A stretch of 64,000 nucleotides of DNA from Emticicia agri (GCF_004168285.1 NZ_SEWF01000030.1:1-64000); one strand, 5' to 3'. Positions 37,786 to 46,906 are shown, counted from the first letter of the stretch. Translations and numbers: made by a program. The notes: a model not told the origin generated them from the letters alone.

Positions 37786-39057
37786 TTAGTTAATCATATC
37801 AAATCCACAATAAGGTACCAGTACTTTCGGGATTTTAATACCTTCCGGTGTCTGGTTATTTTCTAAAATGGCGGCTAAAATACGTGGTAAAGCTAAGGCA
37901 GAACCATTAAGTGTATGCAATAACTGTGTTTTACCTTCTACTTTATAGCGCAATTTCAGACGGTTGGCCTGATAGGCTTCGAAGTTTGACACTGAACTAC
38001 ACTCTAACCATCTTTTTTGTGCGGCAGAATATACCTCAAAATCGAAAGTAAGCGCAGAGGTAAAACTCATGTCGCCCCCACATAAATGCAGAATACGATA
38101 AGGTAATTCAAGCTTATTCAGCAAACCTTTTACATGTTCTACCATTTCATTTAATGCCTCATACGATTCTTCGGGTTTGCGAATCTGTACAATCTCTACT
38201 TTATCAAATTGATGCAAACGGTTCAAACCCCTTACATGAGCCCCCCAGCTACCCGCTTCACGACGGAAACATGGAGTATAACCTACGTTCTTCACTGGCA
38301 AATCTCCATCGGCTAAAATCGTATCACGATAGATATTAGTAATAGGCACTTCAGCTGTAGGAATCAGGTATAAATCATCTGCCGTGGCATGATACATTTG
38401 CCCTTCTTTATCAGGCAACTGGCCTGTACCAAAACCTGATTCTTTATTAATAAGAATAGGGGGTTGTATTTCACCATAGCCTGCGGCTAAGGCTTCATCT
38501 AAAAAGAAGTTAATCATGGCTCGCTGAATACGAGCACCTTTGCCTTTATAGACAGGGAAACCTGCTCCGGTAATCTTGTTACCCAAATCAAAATCAATGA
38601 TATTGTATTGCTTGATTAGCTCCCAGTGCGGTAGTGCATTGTCAGGCAGGTTCGGAATCGTACCCGTCTCGAATATATTTACATTTTCCTCAGGCGTACG
38701 TCCTTCCGGAACACTGGCATGAGGGAGATTAGGCATGGTTACCAAGACCTCATATAAATCATTCTCTAAACCTTTCAGGTTTTCTTCCAATACTTTTGAC
38801 TGGGCTTTGAGTTCGGCAGTCTGAGCTTTGGCTGTTTCTGCTTCTGCCTTTTTGCCTTCTTTCATCAAGCCTCCAATCTCTTTAGCCAAAGCATTTGATT
38901 TTGCCAGCGTACCGTCTAATTCTGCCTGGGTTTCACGACGTTTCTGGTCTATACCCAACAGTGTTTCAACGGTTTCTTCGGCATTCTTGAAATACTTTCG
39001 CTTCAGGCCATCAATAGTAGCCTGTTTATTCTCTTTTATATAATTCAGTTGTAACAT
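37786..39057 (-). CDS. serS: Seryl-tRNA synthetase
   Basis: A class II synthetase of 423 residues. The N-terminal coiled-coil arm that grips the long variable arm of tRNA-Ser covers about 30-105. The catalytic domain carries motif 2 (VGYTPCFRREAGSWGAHVRGL) split across residues near 265, the serine-binding stretch and motif 3 (NGSALALPRILAAILENNQ) near 390. Essential housekeeping enzyme. Downstream of lysC on the same strand with a palindromic element between, so probably a separate transcript. Confidence 0.97.
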   Translation of the reverse strand: MLQLNYIKENKQATIDGLKRKYFKNAEETVETLLGIDQKRRETQAELDGTLAKSNALAKEIGGLMKEGKKAEAETAKAQTAELKAQSKVLEENLKGLENDLYEVLVTMPNLPHASVPEGRTPEENVNIFETGTIPNLPDNALPHWELIKQYNIIDFDLGNKITGAGFPVYKGKGARIQRAMINFFLDEALAAGYGEIQPPILINKESGFGTGQLPDKEGQMYHATADDLYLIPTAEVPITNIYRDTILADGDLPVKNVGYTPCFRREAGSWGAHVRGLNRLHQFDKVEIVQIRKPEESYEALNEMVEHVKGLLNKLELPYRILHLCGGDMSFTSALTFDFEVYSAAQKRWLECSSVSNFEAYQANRLKLRYKVEGKTQLLHTLNGSALALPRILAAILENNQTPEGIKIPKVLVPYCGFDMIN

Positions 39058-39116
39058 AGTAGTCTTATGTGATTAAGGGAAATTTCCTTACCCCGCGCGG
39101 CGTCCGCTCTAAATCT

Positions 39117-39150
39117 CCCTCTCCTGCAGGAGAGGGGTTGGGATGAGGAG
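39117..39150 (-). repeat. Intergenic CCCCTCTCC-type palindromic element (copy 2, inverted)
   Basis: A perfect 20-bp palindrome CCCTCTCCTGCAGGAGAGGG (39117-39136) is followed by GGTTGGGATGAGGAG, the reverse complement of the leader at 34543. It lies between lysC and serS and can act as terminator for lysC. Confidence 0.75.
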
Positions 39151-39157
39151 AAATATA

Positions 39158-40486
39158 TCATTCAAAAGTAAATAAGCCTTCGTTTAATGCTTCTAAGGCA
39201 GCATTTTTATCTTTGGTATCAACCAATAAAGAAATATTATGCTCTGAAGCACCGTAGGCAATCATTCTGATTGGAATATTTTTCATGGCTTCCATTACTT
39301 TCAGGGCAATACCTGCTTTATCAGCCTTGAAATCCCCTACAATACAGATAATACTCTGGTTACGGTCATGCTCTTCCAGGTCGGCTATCTGGCGTAATTC
39401 TGCTGTTATTTTGTCCAGATTCTCGGCGTTATCAATGGTTACTGCTACCGATACTTCGGAAGTGGTAATCATATCGACAGGTGTTTTATATTTCTCAAAA
39501 ATCTCAAACACCTTTGTCAGGAATCCGTAAGCATTCAGCATACGGGTTGAGTGAATATAAATAGCTGTAATGCCATCTTTTGCGGCAATAGCTTTAATTT
39601 CAGACTCGGTTGTTTTGTGCGCAATCAGCGTTCCGTATGCATTAGGCTCCATGGTATTTTTTAAACGAACTGGTACACCTCTCATTTTTGCCGGGGTAAT
39701 GGTACTTGGATGTAAAATTTTAGCTCCGAAATAGGCCAATTCAGCCGCTTCTTCAAAAGTTAGTTCACGTACAGGAAAAGTTCTTTTCACAATACGGGGG
39801 TCGTTATTATGCATCCCATCAATATCTGTCCAGATTTGAATTTCTTCAGCACGGATAGCTCCACCTATCAAAGACGCTGTATAATCAGAACCACCACGTT
39901 TCAGATTATCGATTTCCCCACGAGGATTTCTACATATAAAACCTTGTGTAATGAATAAATCTTTGTTTGGCAATTGCTCCAGCATGGCTGAGAGTTTTTC
40001 TTCTGTAAAACTCAAAACCGGCTCATTGTCAGCATCAATCAGCATAAAATCCAGCGCAGGTAAAAGAGCGGAATTGATACCCTCTTCTTGCAGATAGGCT
40101 TCAAACATTTGTGTAGAAAGCAATTCACCTTCGGCCACAATTTCTTTGTCCTGTTTTAACGTAAATGGCTTAATGCTTACCAGAGAACGAATAAAACTAA
40201 ACTCTTTGTCAACAATGGCTCTGCCTGCCTTATATCCTGCTTCGGTTTTATACAAATCCTTAATAAACGACTGATAATGGGCATATAAAGCATTTATTTT
40301 TTCGGTGGCTTCGGCATCATTATTAGCTTTCAGAGACTCACCGATAGAGATAAGGGAGTTTGTTGTACCGGAAAGTGCCGATAAAACAACAATCTTACGT
40401 TGACTATCTTCTGTAATCAGCTTACGAATTGAGTGCATACGCTCCGGTTTCCCTACGGAAGTACCGCCAAATTTCCAAACTTGCAT
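39158..40486 (-). CDS. lysC: Aspartate kinase (monofunctional)
   Basis: A 442-residue enzyme that phosphorylates aspartate, the first step to lysine, threonine and methionine. The N-terminal kinase starts VWKFGGTSVGKPERM; RGGSDYTASLIGGAI and TDIDGMHNNDPRIV complete the substrate and ATP site. Two C-terminal ACT domains (about 300-442) end in ISLLVDTKDKNAALEALNEG and should give feedback control. There is no fused homoserine dehydrogenase domain. Monocistronic. Confidence 0.94.
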   Translation of the reverse strand: MQVWKFGGTSVGKPERMHSIRKLITEDSQRKIVVLSALSGTTNSLISIGESLKANNDAEATEKINALYAHYQSFIKDLYKTEAGYKAGRAIVDKEFSFIRSLVSIKPFTLKQDKEIVAEGELLSTQMFEAYLQEEGINSALLPALDFMLIDADNEPVLSFTEEKLSAMLEQLPNKDLFITQGFICRNPRGEIDNLKRGGSDYTASLIGGAIRAEEIQIWTDIDGMHNNDPRIVKRTFPVRELTFEEAAELAYFGAKILHPSTITPAKMRGVPVRLKNTMEPNAYGTLIAHKTTESEIKAIAAKDGITAIYIHSTRMLNAYGFLTKVFEIFEKYKTPVDMITTSEVSVAVTIDNAENLDKITAELRQIADLEEHDRNQSIICIVGDFKADKAGIALKVMEAMKNIPIRMIAYGASEHNISLLVDTKDKNAALEALNEGLFTFE

Positions 40487-40526
40487 TTTCTGTGGTTCTG
40501 GTTTTGTTTTACTATGAATAAAATAT

Positions 40527-41012
40527 TTAATCTTTTCTCCTACCCAATATTTCTCTCCACTTACCCGATTCTGCCATTTCTTTAATACACTGGTTTCTTT
40601 CTGTCAGAAACCCTTTCATATAATTTTCTAATACCAATTTATCAGCTATTTTACCTAAAACTCCTAAAGGCGACTCAAACATAAAAATATCTTTCATCAA
40701 CACGCCTTCATTGGTTGGTATAAAATGATGTTCGTGCCGCATATATTTGAAAGCACCTTTCTGCATTTCATCAACAAAATACTCTGGCTTTCGAGCTTCT
40801 GTGATTTTGGTAGTTAATTCTTGCCAAATACCAAAATGTTTTGCCCGCCATGTAACCGTTTCTCCCAACTTCATCACTCCTTTCCTCACACCATCAACAA
40901 TATGCTCCTGTGTTTTAGCTGTGGACAATTGGTGCAAATCTACACTCAACGATAAATCATAACAGATTTCAGCAGGGGCTTGTATTGGGGTTTCAAGAGT
41001 TATTACTGGCAT
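40527..41012 (-). CDS. SRPBCC family ligand-binding protein
   Basis: A 161-residue single-domain START/SRPBCC fold. It begins with the family-typical LETPIQAPAEICYDLSLSVD and has the later MRHEHHFIPTNEGVLMKDIF strand pair and a long C-terminal helix (VLENYMKGFLTERNQCIKEM). Such proteins bind hydrophobic ligands or lipids; the ligand is unknown. It lies 14 bases downstream of the AbiEii-like gene and may be co-transcribed with it by chance of arrangement. Confidence 0.82.
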   Translation of the reverse strand: MPVITLETPIQAPAEICYDLSLSVDLHQLSTAKTQEHIVDGVRKGVMKLGETVTWRAKHFGIWQELTTKITEARKPEYFVDEMQKGAFKYMRHEHHFIPTNEGVLMKDIFMFESPLGVLGKIADKLVLENYMKGFLTERNQCIKEMAESGKWREILGRRKD

Positions 41013-41026
41013 TTATAAACTTTCAA

Positions 41027-41647
41027 TTACCGAACTGATTTTAAATAACTCTGGACTTCCGACTTGATTGCCTTTTTTACATCTTCCCAACTCGTCGGAA
41101 CTATCATATTTAAGTCGATATCATTATCCGCATCTTCAAAATAGACTAAACTTTGAAGTAACATAAATATTTCAGCATCATATTTTTGTTGATACCATTC
41201 TATAATCTGCTTCAATGAATAGTGTTTCAACAGAAAATATAAGTCGATAAAATCTCTCTTTCTTCCTCTATTCGTAATTGCTGCCATTTTCATACTTGCA
41301 ATATCAGCCAGTACAATCATTCTTATTCCTTCTATCTCAATAAGGTCATTCAAGGGTTTATAAGGATATTTTAAAATATCAACTTTTATATCTTTTATCT
41401 GACCTTGTAAGAAATAACCTCTATTAAGGTTTTCTTTAAAATCATATTTTTCTTTCAATTCCGCTGAAAGTATGATAGAATCGAAAGGGGTATTAGTAAA
41501 TAAATCAATATCAACCGAAATCCTGTGCCCAATCTGCAAGGCAAAAGCAGTTCCACCTACTAAATAAAATTCATTTAATGATGGTTCTTTCATTAACTCC
41601 TTTAAAACTCCCAAAGTTTCGGGATAGACTGACTGAGTTTGTAACAT
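41027..41647 (-). CDS. AbiEii/AbiGii-type nucleotidyltransferase (putative toxin)
   Basis: A 206-residue nucleotidyltransferase of the AbiEii family. The catalytic signature is YLVGGTAFALQIGHRISVDIDLF (about 28-50), with the GG loop and the two Asp of DxD, then DIKVDILKYPY with the third Asp and the LADIASMKMAAITNRGRKRDFIDLY helix. AbiEii toxins of type IV toxin-antitoxin pairs add nucleotides to tRNA and cause phage abortive infection; many chromosomal members are untested. Its start lies inside the preceding small gene (46-base overlap), the usual antitoxin-toxin layout. Confidence 0.86.
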   Translation of the reverse strand: MLQTQSVYPETLGVLKELMKEPSLNEFYLVGGTAFALQIGHRISVDIDLFTNTPFDSIILSAELKEKYDFKENLNRGYFLQGQIKDIKVDILKYPYKPLNDLIEIEGIRMIVLADIASMKMAAITNRGRKRDFIDLYFLLKHYSLKQIIEWYQQKYDAEIFMLLQSLVYFEDADNDIDLNMIVPTSWEDVKKAIKSEVQSYLKSVR

Positions 41648-41901
41648 CTGAATTCTTCTTTAGGTATATCATAATAGAAGCTACAAAAATTTAATGCAAG
41701 GTCTGATAAATACCGCATTTGCACAATCTCCTCCTTTATCTTTTCAATACCATAATACTTATTCATTTCCACCCAATCAGACAACTTTCCATTCATCAAA
41801 ATACGATTGATAACATCACGCGTATTTTTCTCAAAATCAATCTCCTCAAAATTGACATCCCAGAAAGCGGCTTTTGATATGTTTGGTTTTGCCTTTTGCA
41901 T
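41602..41901 (-). CDS. Putative antitoxin partner of the AbiEii-like protein
   Basis: A 99-residue protein with no motif I can name with certainty. It begins KPNISKAAFWDVNFEEIDF, a start seen in small DUF6922-like proteins that commonly precede AbiEii-type genes. A FEKNTRDVINRILMNGKLSDW helix region follows. The 46-base overlap with the toxin-like gene implies translational coupling. An antitoxin role is inferred from position only. Confidence 0.7.
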   Translation of the reverse strand: MQKAKPNISKAAFWDVNFEEIDFEKNTRDVINRILMNGKLSDWVEMNKYYGIEKIKEEIVQMRYLSDLALNFCSFYYDIPKEEFRCYKLSQSIPKLWEF

Positions 41902-41905
41902 CTCC

Positions 41906-42385
41906 TTACTGTAATCCTAACATTTTAATAGCAGTAATTGCAGCTTCATCACCTTTGTTGCCATGTATACCACCTGCTCTATCTAATGCCTGTTGTTGAT
42001 TATTTGGTGTCAACACACCAAAAATAACAGGTTTATTATATTTCAAGGCTACTTCGGTTAAACCACCAGCCACGGCATGATTGATATAATCGTTATGCTT
42101 GGTTTCGCCCTGAATCACACAGCCAATGGCAATGACAGCAGCTATCTCCGGTTTTTGAGCAAATACCTGTGAGCCGAAACTTAATTCGAAACTACCAGGC
42201 ACATTGGCTCTGATAATATTTTCTGCTTTAGCTCCATTATCAACTAAGGTTTGATAAGCCCCTTCAAAAAGTGCTTCTGTAATTTCACTATTCCATTCGG
42301 CAACGATGATGGCAAATTTTTTCTGACTTATATCAGGTAAACCTGTGGTACTGAATACACTCAAATTTTTGTGTGCTGACGACAT
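41906..42385 (-). CDS. ribH: 6,7-dimethyl-8-ribityllumazine synthase
   Basis: A 159-residue lumazine synthase that joins the pyrimidine and butanone-phosphate precursors in the step before riboflavin. Signature segments: IIVAEWNSEITEALFEGA, VPGSFELSFGSQ, IAIGCVIQGETKHNDYI (substrate loop) and FGVLTPNNQQQALDRAGG (phosphate site and catalytic region). Forms icosahedral or pentameric shells. The AbiEii-type pair begins only 5 bases after it. No FMN riboswitch was seen in the 100 bases upstream. Confidence 0.95.
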   Translation of the reverse strand: MSSAHKNLSVFSTTGLPDISQKKFAIIVAEWNSEITEALFEGAYQTLVDNGAKAENIIRANVPGSFELSFGSQVFAQKPEIAAVIAIGCVIQGETKHNDYINHAVAGGLTEVALKYNKPVIFGVLTPNNQQQALDRAGGIHGNKGDEAAITAIKMLGLQ

Positions 42386-42430
42386 TTTTTATTCGGGTAA
42401 AGAAATAGACTTTATAGAACAATATTTATT

Positions 42431-42465
42431 AAAAAAGGGACAAACCAGATTCGGCTTATCCCTTT
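42431..42465 (-). terminator. Terminator after the TPR protein gene
   Basis: On the minus strand AAAGGGATAAGCC pairs with GGTTTGTCCCTTT (small mismatches) and runs into TTT. Confidence 0.7.
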
Positions 42466-42488
42466 GATTATGACTGTATAACCAAATT

Positions 42489-43184
42489 TTACTCGCCGAC
42501 TGTGCCTTCGAGTTTGGACTTATATTTCTTTGCGTTAGTTATTTCGCCTGAATCAGGATATTTTTCAATAATCTGATTATAGGCGTCTAATGCTGACTTG
42601 TTGTCTTTTGCAGTTTCGTAAGCAGTAGCTAACTTCATCAGATATAATGGCGTAAAAAACTTGTTAGGTTTATATTCAGCTGCTTTTTTGTAATAGCTGA
42701 TAGCCTCTTCGGTATTCTTTTTTTCCATATAAGCATCACCTATCAATGCGTAAGCACGGCCTTGCACAAGTAAATCATTTGAGCTAAAGCTTTTTAAGTG
42801 CTCTATACCCTCATCATATTTACCTTGTTTTACCAAAGCAACACCTGCCATAAAGTTTGCCAGATTTCCGGCATCAGTAGAACCGTAGTTAGAGGCCACA
42901 CTTAGTAAACCTTCGTTACCACCGGTGCCATTCAATGCTTGTTTCAAAGAATCTGCTTCAAAAGCATAAACAGCATTAAACATGGCTACCTGTGCTTCTT
43001 CATCCTGTGATTTTGACCAATAATTATAGCCTACAATACCTAAAATTATTGCCAGAATCCCACCACCCACATAGGTAAGCAACGTCTGATTCTTTTTCAA
43101 AAAACCTTCTGCTTTTCCAAACTCTTGTTTTAAAGCATCTGCACTTTCAAGAATCTCAATTCCTGTTTTTTCTTTTTTCGCCAT
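42489..43184 (-). CDS. TPR-repeat inner-membrane protein (YfgM-like)
   Basis: A 231-residue protein with a charged cytosolic N-terminus and one membrane helix (LLTYVGGGILAIILGIVGYNYW, split near 36-57). The periplasmic part holds tetratricopeptide-like repeats (DEGIEHLKSFSS, GDAYMEKKNTEEAISYYKKA, AYETAKDNKSALDAYNQIIE). It resembles YfgM, which works with periplasmic chaperones, but could be another TPR scaffold. A promoter with an exact TAACTTTG box lies about 100 bases upstream. Confidence 0.82.
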   Translation of the reverse strand: MAKKEKTGIEILESADALKQEFGKAEGFLKKNQTLLTYVGGGILAIILGIVGYNYWSKSQDEEAQVAMFNAVYAFEADSLKQALNGTGGNEGLLSVASNYGSTDAGNLANFMAGVALVKQGKYDEGIEHLKSFSSNDLLVQGRAYALIGDAYMEKKNTEEAISYYKKAAEYKPNKFFTPLYLMKLATAYETAKDNKSALDAYNQIIEKYPDSGEITNAKKYKSKLEGTVGE

Positions 43185-43281
43185 TGTTTAGAACTCTTGT
43201 TTGATTGTCTGAAAACAGAGCAGTATCATACAATCAAGAAATTTTTATTAATACTTTTGAATGTCCGCAATTTTCGGACTG

Positions 43282-43289
43282 CAAAGTTA
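43282..43289 (-). promoter_or_regulatory. Promoter -7 box of the TPR gene, rrn-like
   Basis: Minus-strand TAACTTTG followed by GCAGTCC is a 15-base match to the proximal rrn promoter at 294-308. Confidence 0.65.
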
Positions 43290-43471
43290 TAAAAATGATT
43301 CCGAACTTGTTGTATTCTTTTATAAAAAATCTGCTAATTCTTCTGTTTTTAGTGAACTTTCTTTCTTTTTCGAAGAATTAATGGGGTTCAATAGAAGAAA
43401 TTTGTTTTTTTCGGTGGCAAAAATTGGGTATTAAGTGCTATAAGTGCCTGAAAAACAGCATAAAAGACTTA

Positions 43472-43505
43472 ATAAAAAAAGTCGGGAATAGGACATTCCC
43501 GACTT
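43472..43505 (-). terminator. Terminator after the AlbA_2-domain gene
   Basis: AAGTCGGGAAT (43479-43489) pairs perfectly with ATTCCCGACTT (43495-43505); the minus-strand transcript then reads seven T residues. Confidence 0.85.
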
Positions 43506-43523
43506 CTGATATGATGTGATTTT

Positions 43524-44201
43524 CTAAGCTGCCATAAAAAAATCCTGAATCTCATGTGGCTGTACTTTAATGACATTGGCCAACACTAAAACGATTAAGG
43601 TACGAGACGCTATTTTTCGGGGAATATTGGCAATGTTAGCATAAGTATCAACTGTAATCCGCTCATTATCTGCCAGATACTTCAGCAGGGTTCTCTCTTT
43701 ATCGCCATAATGAAATCGGATATTATTTGCTTTGCGTTCGCCTTTCAATATCTCACGCATTTCACGGCTGGCCTGAACCGAACGATCTTCGACCCGTACA
43801 TAGGCTTTTCGGTTTTCAATTATTCCGTCGAGGTCAACATAGTGGGGCTTAAAAGGGCTTTTAGGAATAGTATATATCAGCACCTCTCGATCGCCTTCTA
43901 CTGTTACATGCCTGACGTCGTAGTCAATGGCCGGATAAATGTGTCGCTCAATGGCTCGTTGAAGAATAAACTCATCTTCATCGGCAAACTTCAGCCCTTT
44001 AATGCTTTTATCGTCACCGACACCGATAATGAGCTTTCCTCCGTCTGAATTAGCGAAAGCAACAATTTCACGGATAATCTTTTCGGGATGATTAGTCTTA
44101 AGCTTAAACTCAACATGCTTGTTTTCTCCGTGTCTGACAAGCTCCTTGAGCTCCCGCAAATCAGATCTTGATTGTTGGGTAAATTGATAATCCAATATCA
44201 T
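43524..44201 (-). CDS. AlbA_2 (Schlafen-type) domain protein
   Basis: A 225-residue protein. The AlbA_2/AAA_4 domain covers about residues 20-135 (GENKHVEFKLKTN, IVAFANSDGGKLIIGVGDD, the nucleotide- or nucleic-acid-binding core). After it comes a basic linker and a C-terminal winged-helix-like part (TYANIANIPRKIASRTLIVLVLANVI). Proteins of this type are usually regulators or RNA-acting enzymes of unknown target. It is monocistronic with its own terminator. Confidence 0.83.
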   Translation of the reverse strand: MILDYQFTQQSRSDLRELKELVRHGENKHVEFKLKTNHPEKIIREIVAFANSDGGKLIIGVGDDKSIKGLKFADEDEFILQRAIERHIYPAIDYDVRHVTVEGDREVLIYTIPKSPFKPHYVDLDGIIENRKAYVRVEDRSVQASREMREILKGERKANNIRFHYGDKERTLLKYLADNERITVDTYANIANIPRKIASRTLIVLVLANVIKVQPHEIQDFFMAA

Positions 44202-44418
44202 TTCCAGAATGACTTTGGTTTCTTAAAGATAAACAAAACAATTCGATTTTACAAGAACTGTTTTCTACGTAAACGAATATTCTCTATAAAAGTTTATACA
44301 ATCGTATTAAACCTACAAAAATATTTCTTTACCTATTTGGATGCTAAGTCTAATTAAAGATGAAAGGTATTCATTAATAAATTATTGTCTTAATCCCCCT
44401 TCATGGGTTAGGGGTGTT

Positions 44419-45132
44419 TTACACATGAAACGCATTCATCATCAAAGCAGCGATTACGCCTCCTATGATAGGTCCAACAATCGGAATCCAGGCATAACCC
44501 CAGTCATTGGTGCCTTTGCCTGAAATCGGTAAAAGTGCATGAGCAATGCGAGGGCCTAAATCACGGGCAGGGTTAATGGCATACCCCGTTGGCCCACCTA
44601 AAGATAAGCCGATTGACCAGACCAGAAAACCAACTAATAATGGGCCATAGCCTGATTCAGGCATACTATAGAATGAAGAAGAAGCTAATATTAATACCAT
44701 AGTACCTATTACTTCTGAAAGAATATTGCCAGTAGTATGACGAACAGCAGGAGCCGTAGCAAAGATACCTAATTTAGCACCTTTGTCTTCAGTAATACTC
44801 CAATGCGGCAGATAGACCAACCAAACCAAAACAGCTCCTATGAAAGAACCTATTAATTGCGCTCCAATAAAAGGAACAACATTTGACCAGTCACCTGTTT
44901 TTACGGCCATGGCTACAGTTACCGCAGGATTCAGATGAGCAGCAGAACTACCGAATTTCTGGGCAACAAAAATGCCCGACATTACGGCGAAAGCCCATCC
45001 GGCAGTAATAGCAATCCAGCCTGCGTTTTCACCTTTAGAGCCTTTTAGCAATACATTAGCTACGACACCATCGCCTAAAAGAATCAATACGGCTGTGCCT
45101 ATCAATTCTCCGATAAAATTAGAAGTTTCCAT
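44419..45132 (-). CDS. MIP family channel (GlpF-type aquaglyceroporin)
   Basis: A 237-residue six-helix channel. Both NPA boxes are present: AHLNPAVTVAM (about 67-77) and GYAINPARDLGPR (about 184-196). The Asp after NPAR marks glycerol facilitators rather than strict water channels. It should pass glycerol or other small neutral solutes across the inner membrane. No glycerol kinase gene is adjacent. Confidence 0.92.
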   Translation of the reverse strand: METSNFIGELIGTAVLILLGDGVVANVLLKGSKGENAGWIAITAGWAFAVMSGIFVAQKFGSSAAHLNPAVTVAMAVKTGDWSNVVPFIGAQLIGSFIGAVLVWLVYLPHWSITEDKGAKLGIFATAPAVRHTTGNILSEVIGTMVLILASSSFYSMPESGYGPLLVGFLVWSIGLSLGGPTGYAINPARDLGPRIAHALLPISGKGTNDWGYAWIPIVGPIIGGVIAALMMNAFHV

Positions 45133-45445
45133 TAATGGGTTTTGTTGGTTTAGGTTGAAAAGAGTAGCAATTTAATTTTTTTTTTGATAGAACAATTAAT
45201 CCATTGGCATTAAAGCATTAAATTTGTAGGCGATTAAGCAAACACACAAGTGCGGCTAAAGTAAAAGCCTTACATATGCGCCTGTATCAGCTTAATTTTA
45301 TAGATTAGGCATCGGTTGAATGTCATCGATCTATTAATAAATTTGTCCACCTCATAAAAATACACTTACTATTGATGTAGCTGTCTCAACATAATTTTTA
45401 AATCTCTGCCATAAGAGAATTGGCTACACATTAAACTATAATTTT
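45133..45445. other. 313-base intergenic stretch between divergent genes
   Basis: No gene, hairpin or known riboswitch was recognised. A T10 run at 45177-45186 lies close to the channel gene, and the rest is AT-rich. Confidence 0.5.
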
Positions 45446-46789
45446 ATGATTTTAAATACCCTTTCTGCTATTTCTCCTGTTGATGGTCGATACCGTAAAC
45501 AAGTGGAAGACTTAGCGAAATATTTTTCAGAGTTTGGGTTGATTTATTACCGTGTTCGGGTAGAAATTGAATATTTCATTGCTTTAGTCGAGCTTCCGGT
45601 GCCTCAACTTTCTACTTTTCAGAAATCACTTTATTACGATTTAAGAGCCATTTATCAGAATTTTTCAGAAGAAGATGCGCTTAAAATTAAGGAAATAGAA
45701 AAAACGACCAATCATGATGTAAAAGCGGTTGAGTATTTTATTAAAGAAGCATTTGAAAAGTTAGGTATCAGCCAATACTCAGAATTTATTCATTTTGGCC
45801 TTACCTCGCAGGATATTAACAACACTGCCATTCCTCTTTCATTGAAAGAAGCCGTTGACAATAATGTATTGCCGGTTTTTAAACAGATTTTAGAAAAACT
45901 CTATGCTTTGGCCGACCAATGGAAAGATATTTCTTTATTGGCTCATACACACGGGCAACCTGCTTCACCTACACGTTTAGGCAAAGAGATTCTGGTTTTT
46001 TGTGAGCGTATCGAAAAACAAATCGAATTAATACAAACAATTCCATACGCCGCCAAGTTTGGTGGTGCCACCGGTAATTTCAATGCCCATCATGTAGCCT
46101 ATTCGCAAATAGACTGGGTTGCCTTTGGTAATACTTTTGTGAACGAACAGTTAGGCTTGTATCGCAGCCAGAAAACCACACAGATAGAGCATTATGATAT
46201 GCTGGCGGCATTAAGCGATAATATCAAGCGTATCAATACTATCCTGATTGATTTTTCACGTGATGTATGGACTTATGTATCGATGGGTTATTTCAAACAG
46301 AAAATAAAAGCAGGAGAAATCGGCTCTTCGGCCATGCCGCATAAAGTGAATCCGATTGATTTTGAAAATGCCGAAGGAAACTTAGGAGTGGCCAATGCCT
46401 TGTTTGAGCATTTTTCGGCTAAACTACCCATCTCACGTTTGCAAAGAGACTTAACAGATTCTACCGTTTTAAGAAATTTAGGTGTGCCAGTCGCTCATAC
46501 AGTGATTGCTCTGAAATCGCTATTAAAAGGATTAGACAAACTGGAATTGAATAAAGAGGCTATTGACCACCATCTGGAAGAAAACTGGGCAGTAGTAGCA
46601 GAAGGGATACAGACTATACTGAGAAGAGAGGGTTTCCCGAAACCTTATGAGGCGCTTAAAGCACTGACCCGTACGAACGAGAAAATTACAGAAAAGAAAA
46701 TAAAGGAGTTTATTGACACGCTCGACATAGGCGAAAAAGTAAAATACGAGCTTCGCCGGATTACTCCGTTTAACTATACAGGTATATAG
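45446..46789 (+). CDS. purB: Adenylosuccinate lyase
   Basis: A 447-residue lyase of the E. coli-like long type, acting twice in purine synthesis (SAICAR and adenylosuccinate). Signature loop SSAMPHKVNPIDFENAEGN near residue 295 holds the catalytic Ser. TTNHDVKAVEYF and HFGLTSQDINNTAIPL line the active site, and THGQPASPT carries the general-acid His. Followed by a terminator-like hairpin. Stands alone. Confidence 0.96.
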   Translation: MILNTLSAISPVDGRYRKQVEDLAKYFSEFGLIYYRVRVEIEYFIALVELPVPQLSTFQKSLYYDLRAIYQNFSEEDALKIKEIEKTTNHDVKAVEYFIKEAFEKLGISQYSEFIHFGLTSQDINNTAIPLSLKEAVDNNVLPVFKQILEKLYALADQWKDISLLAHTHGQPASPTRLGKEILVFCERIEKQIELIQTIPYAAKFGGATGNFNAHHVAYSQIDWVAFGNTFVNEQLGLYRSQKTTQIEHYDMLAALSDNIKRINTILIDFSRDVWTYVSMGYFKQKIKAGEIGSSAMPHKVNPIDFENAEGNLGVANALFEHFSAKLPISRLQRDLTDSTVLRNLGVPVAHTVIALKSLLKGLDKLELNKEAIDHHLEENWAVVAEGIQTILRREGFPKPYEALKALTRTNEKITEKKIKEFIDTLDIGEKVKYELRRITPFNYTGI

Positions 46790-46827
46790 TATTGTAAGAA
46801 TCAACCTCATCTTTCTTCCCTTTACCC

Positions 46828-46862
46828 GTAGCAGCATGAGCAATCGTGTTGCTACATTTTTT
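46828..46862 (+). terminator. Terminator-like hairpin after purB
   Basis: GTAGCA (46828-46833) pairs with TGCTAC (46850-46855), followed by ATTTTTTAT. Modest stem. Confidence 0.5.
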
Positions 46863-46875
46863 ATAGGGAGTTTCC

Positions 46876-46906
46876 TTGCAAATCAACTAATCTATCGTCA
46901 TTTTTG
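46876..46906 (+). promoter_or_regulatory. Promoter of the SNF2 helicase gene
   Basis: TTG (46876-46878), a 20-base spacer and CATTTTTG (46899-46906) fit the Bacteroidota promoter with one mismatch. Transcription would start near 46913. Confidence 0.6.

Larger units (their letters stand above)
43185..43523. other. 339-base intergenic stretch
   Basis: No gene is supported. It contains the promoter of the TPR gene (43282-43289), an AT-rich middle with nothing recognisable, and the terminator of the 43524 gene. Confidence 0.6.

Noticed and set aside
42386-42488. FMN riboswitch before ribH
   Set aside because: The 100 bases contain only the terminator of the upstream gene; no RFN element text is visible.
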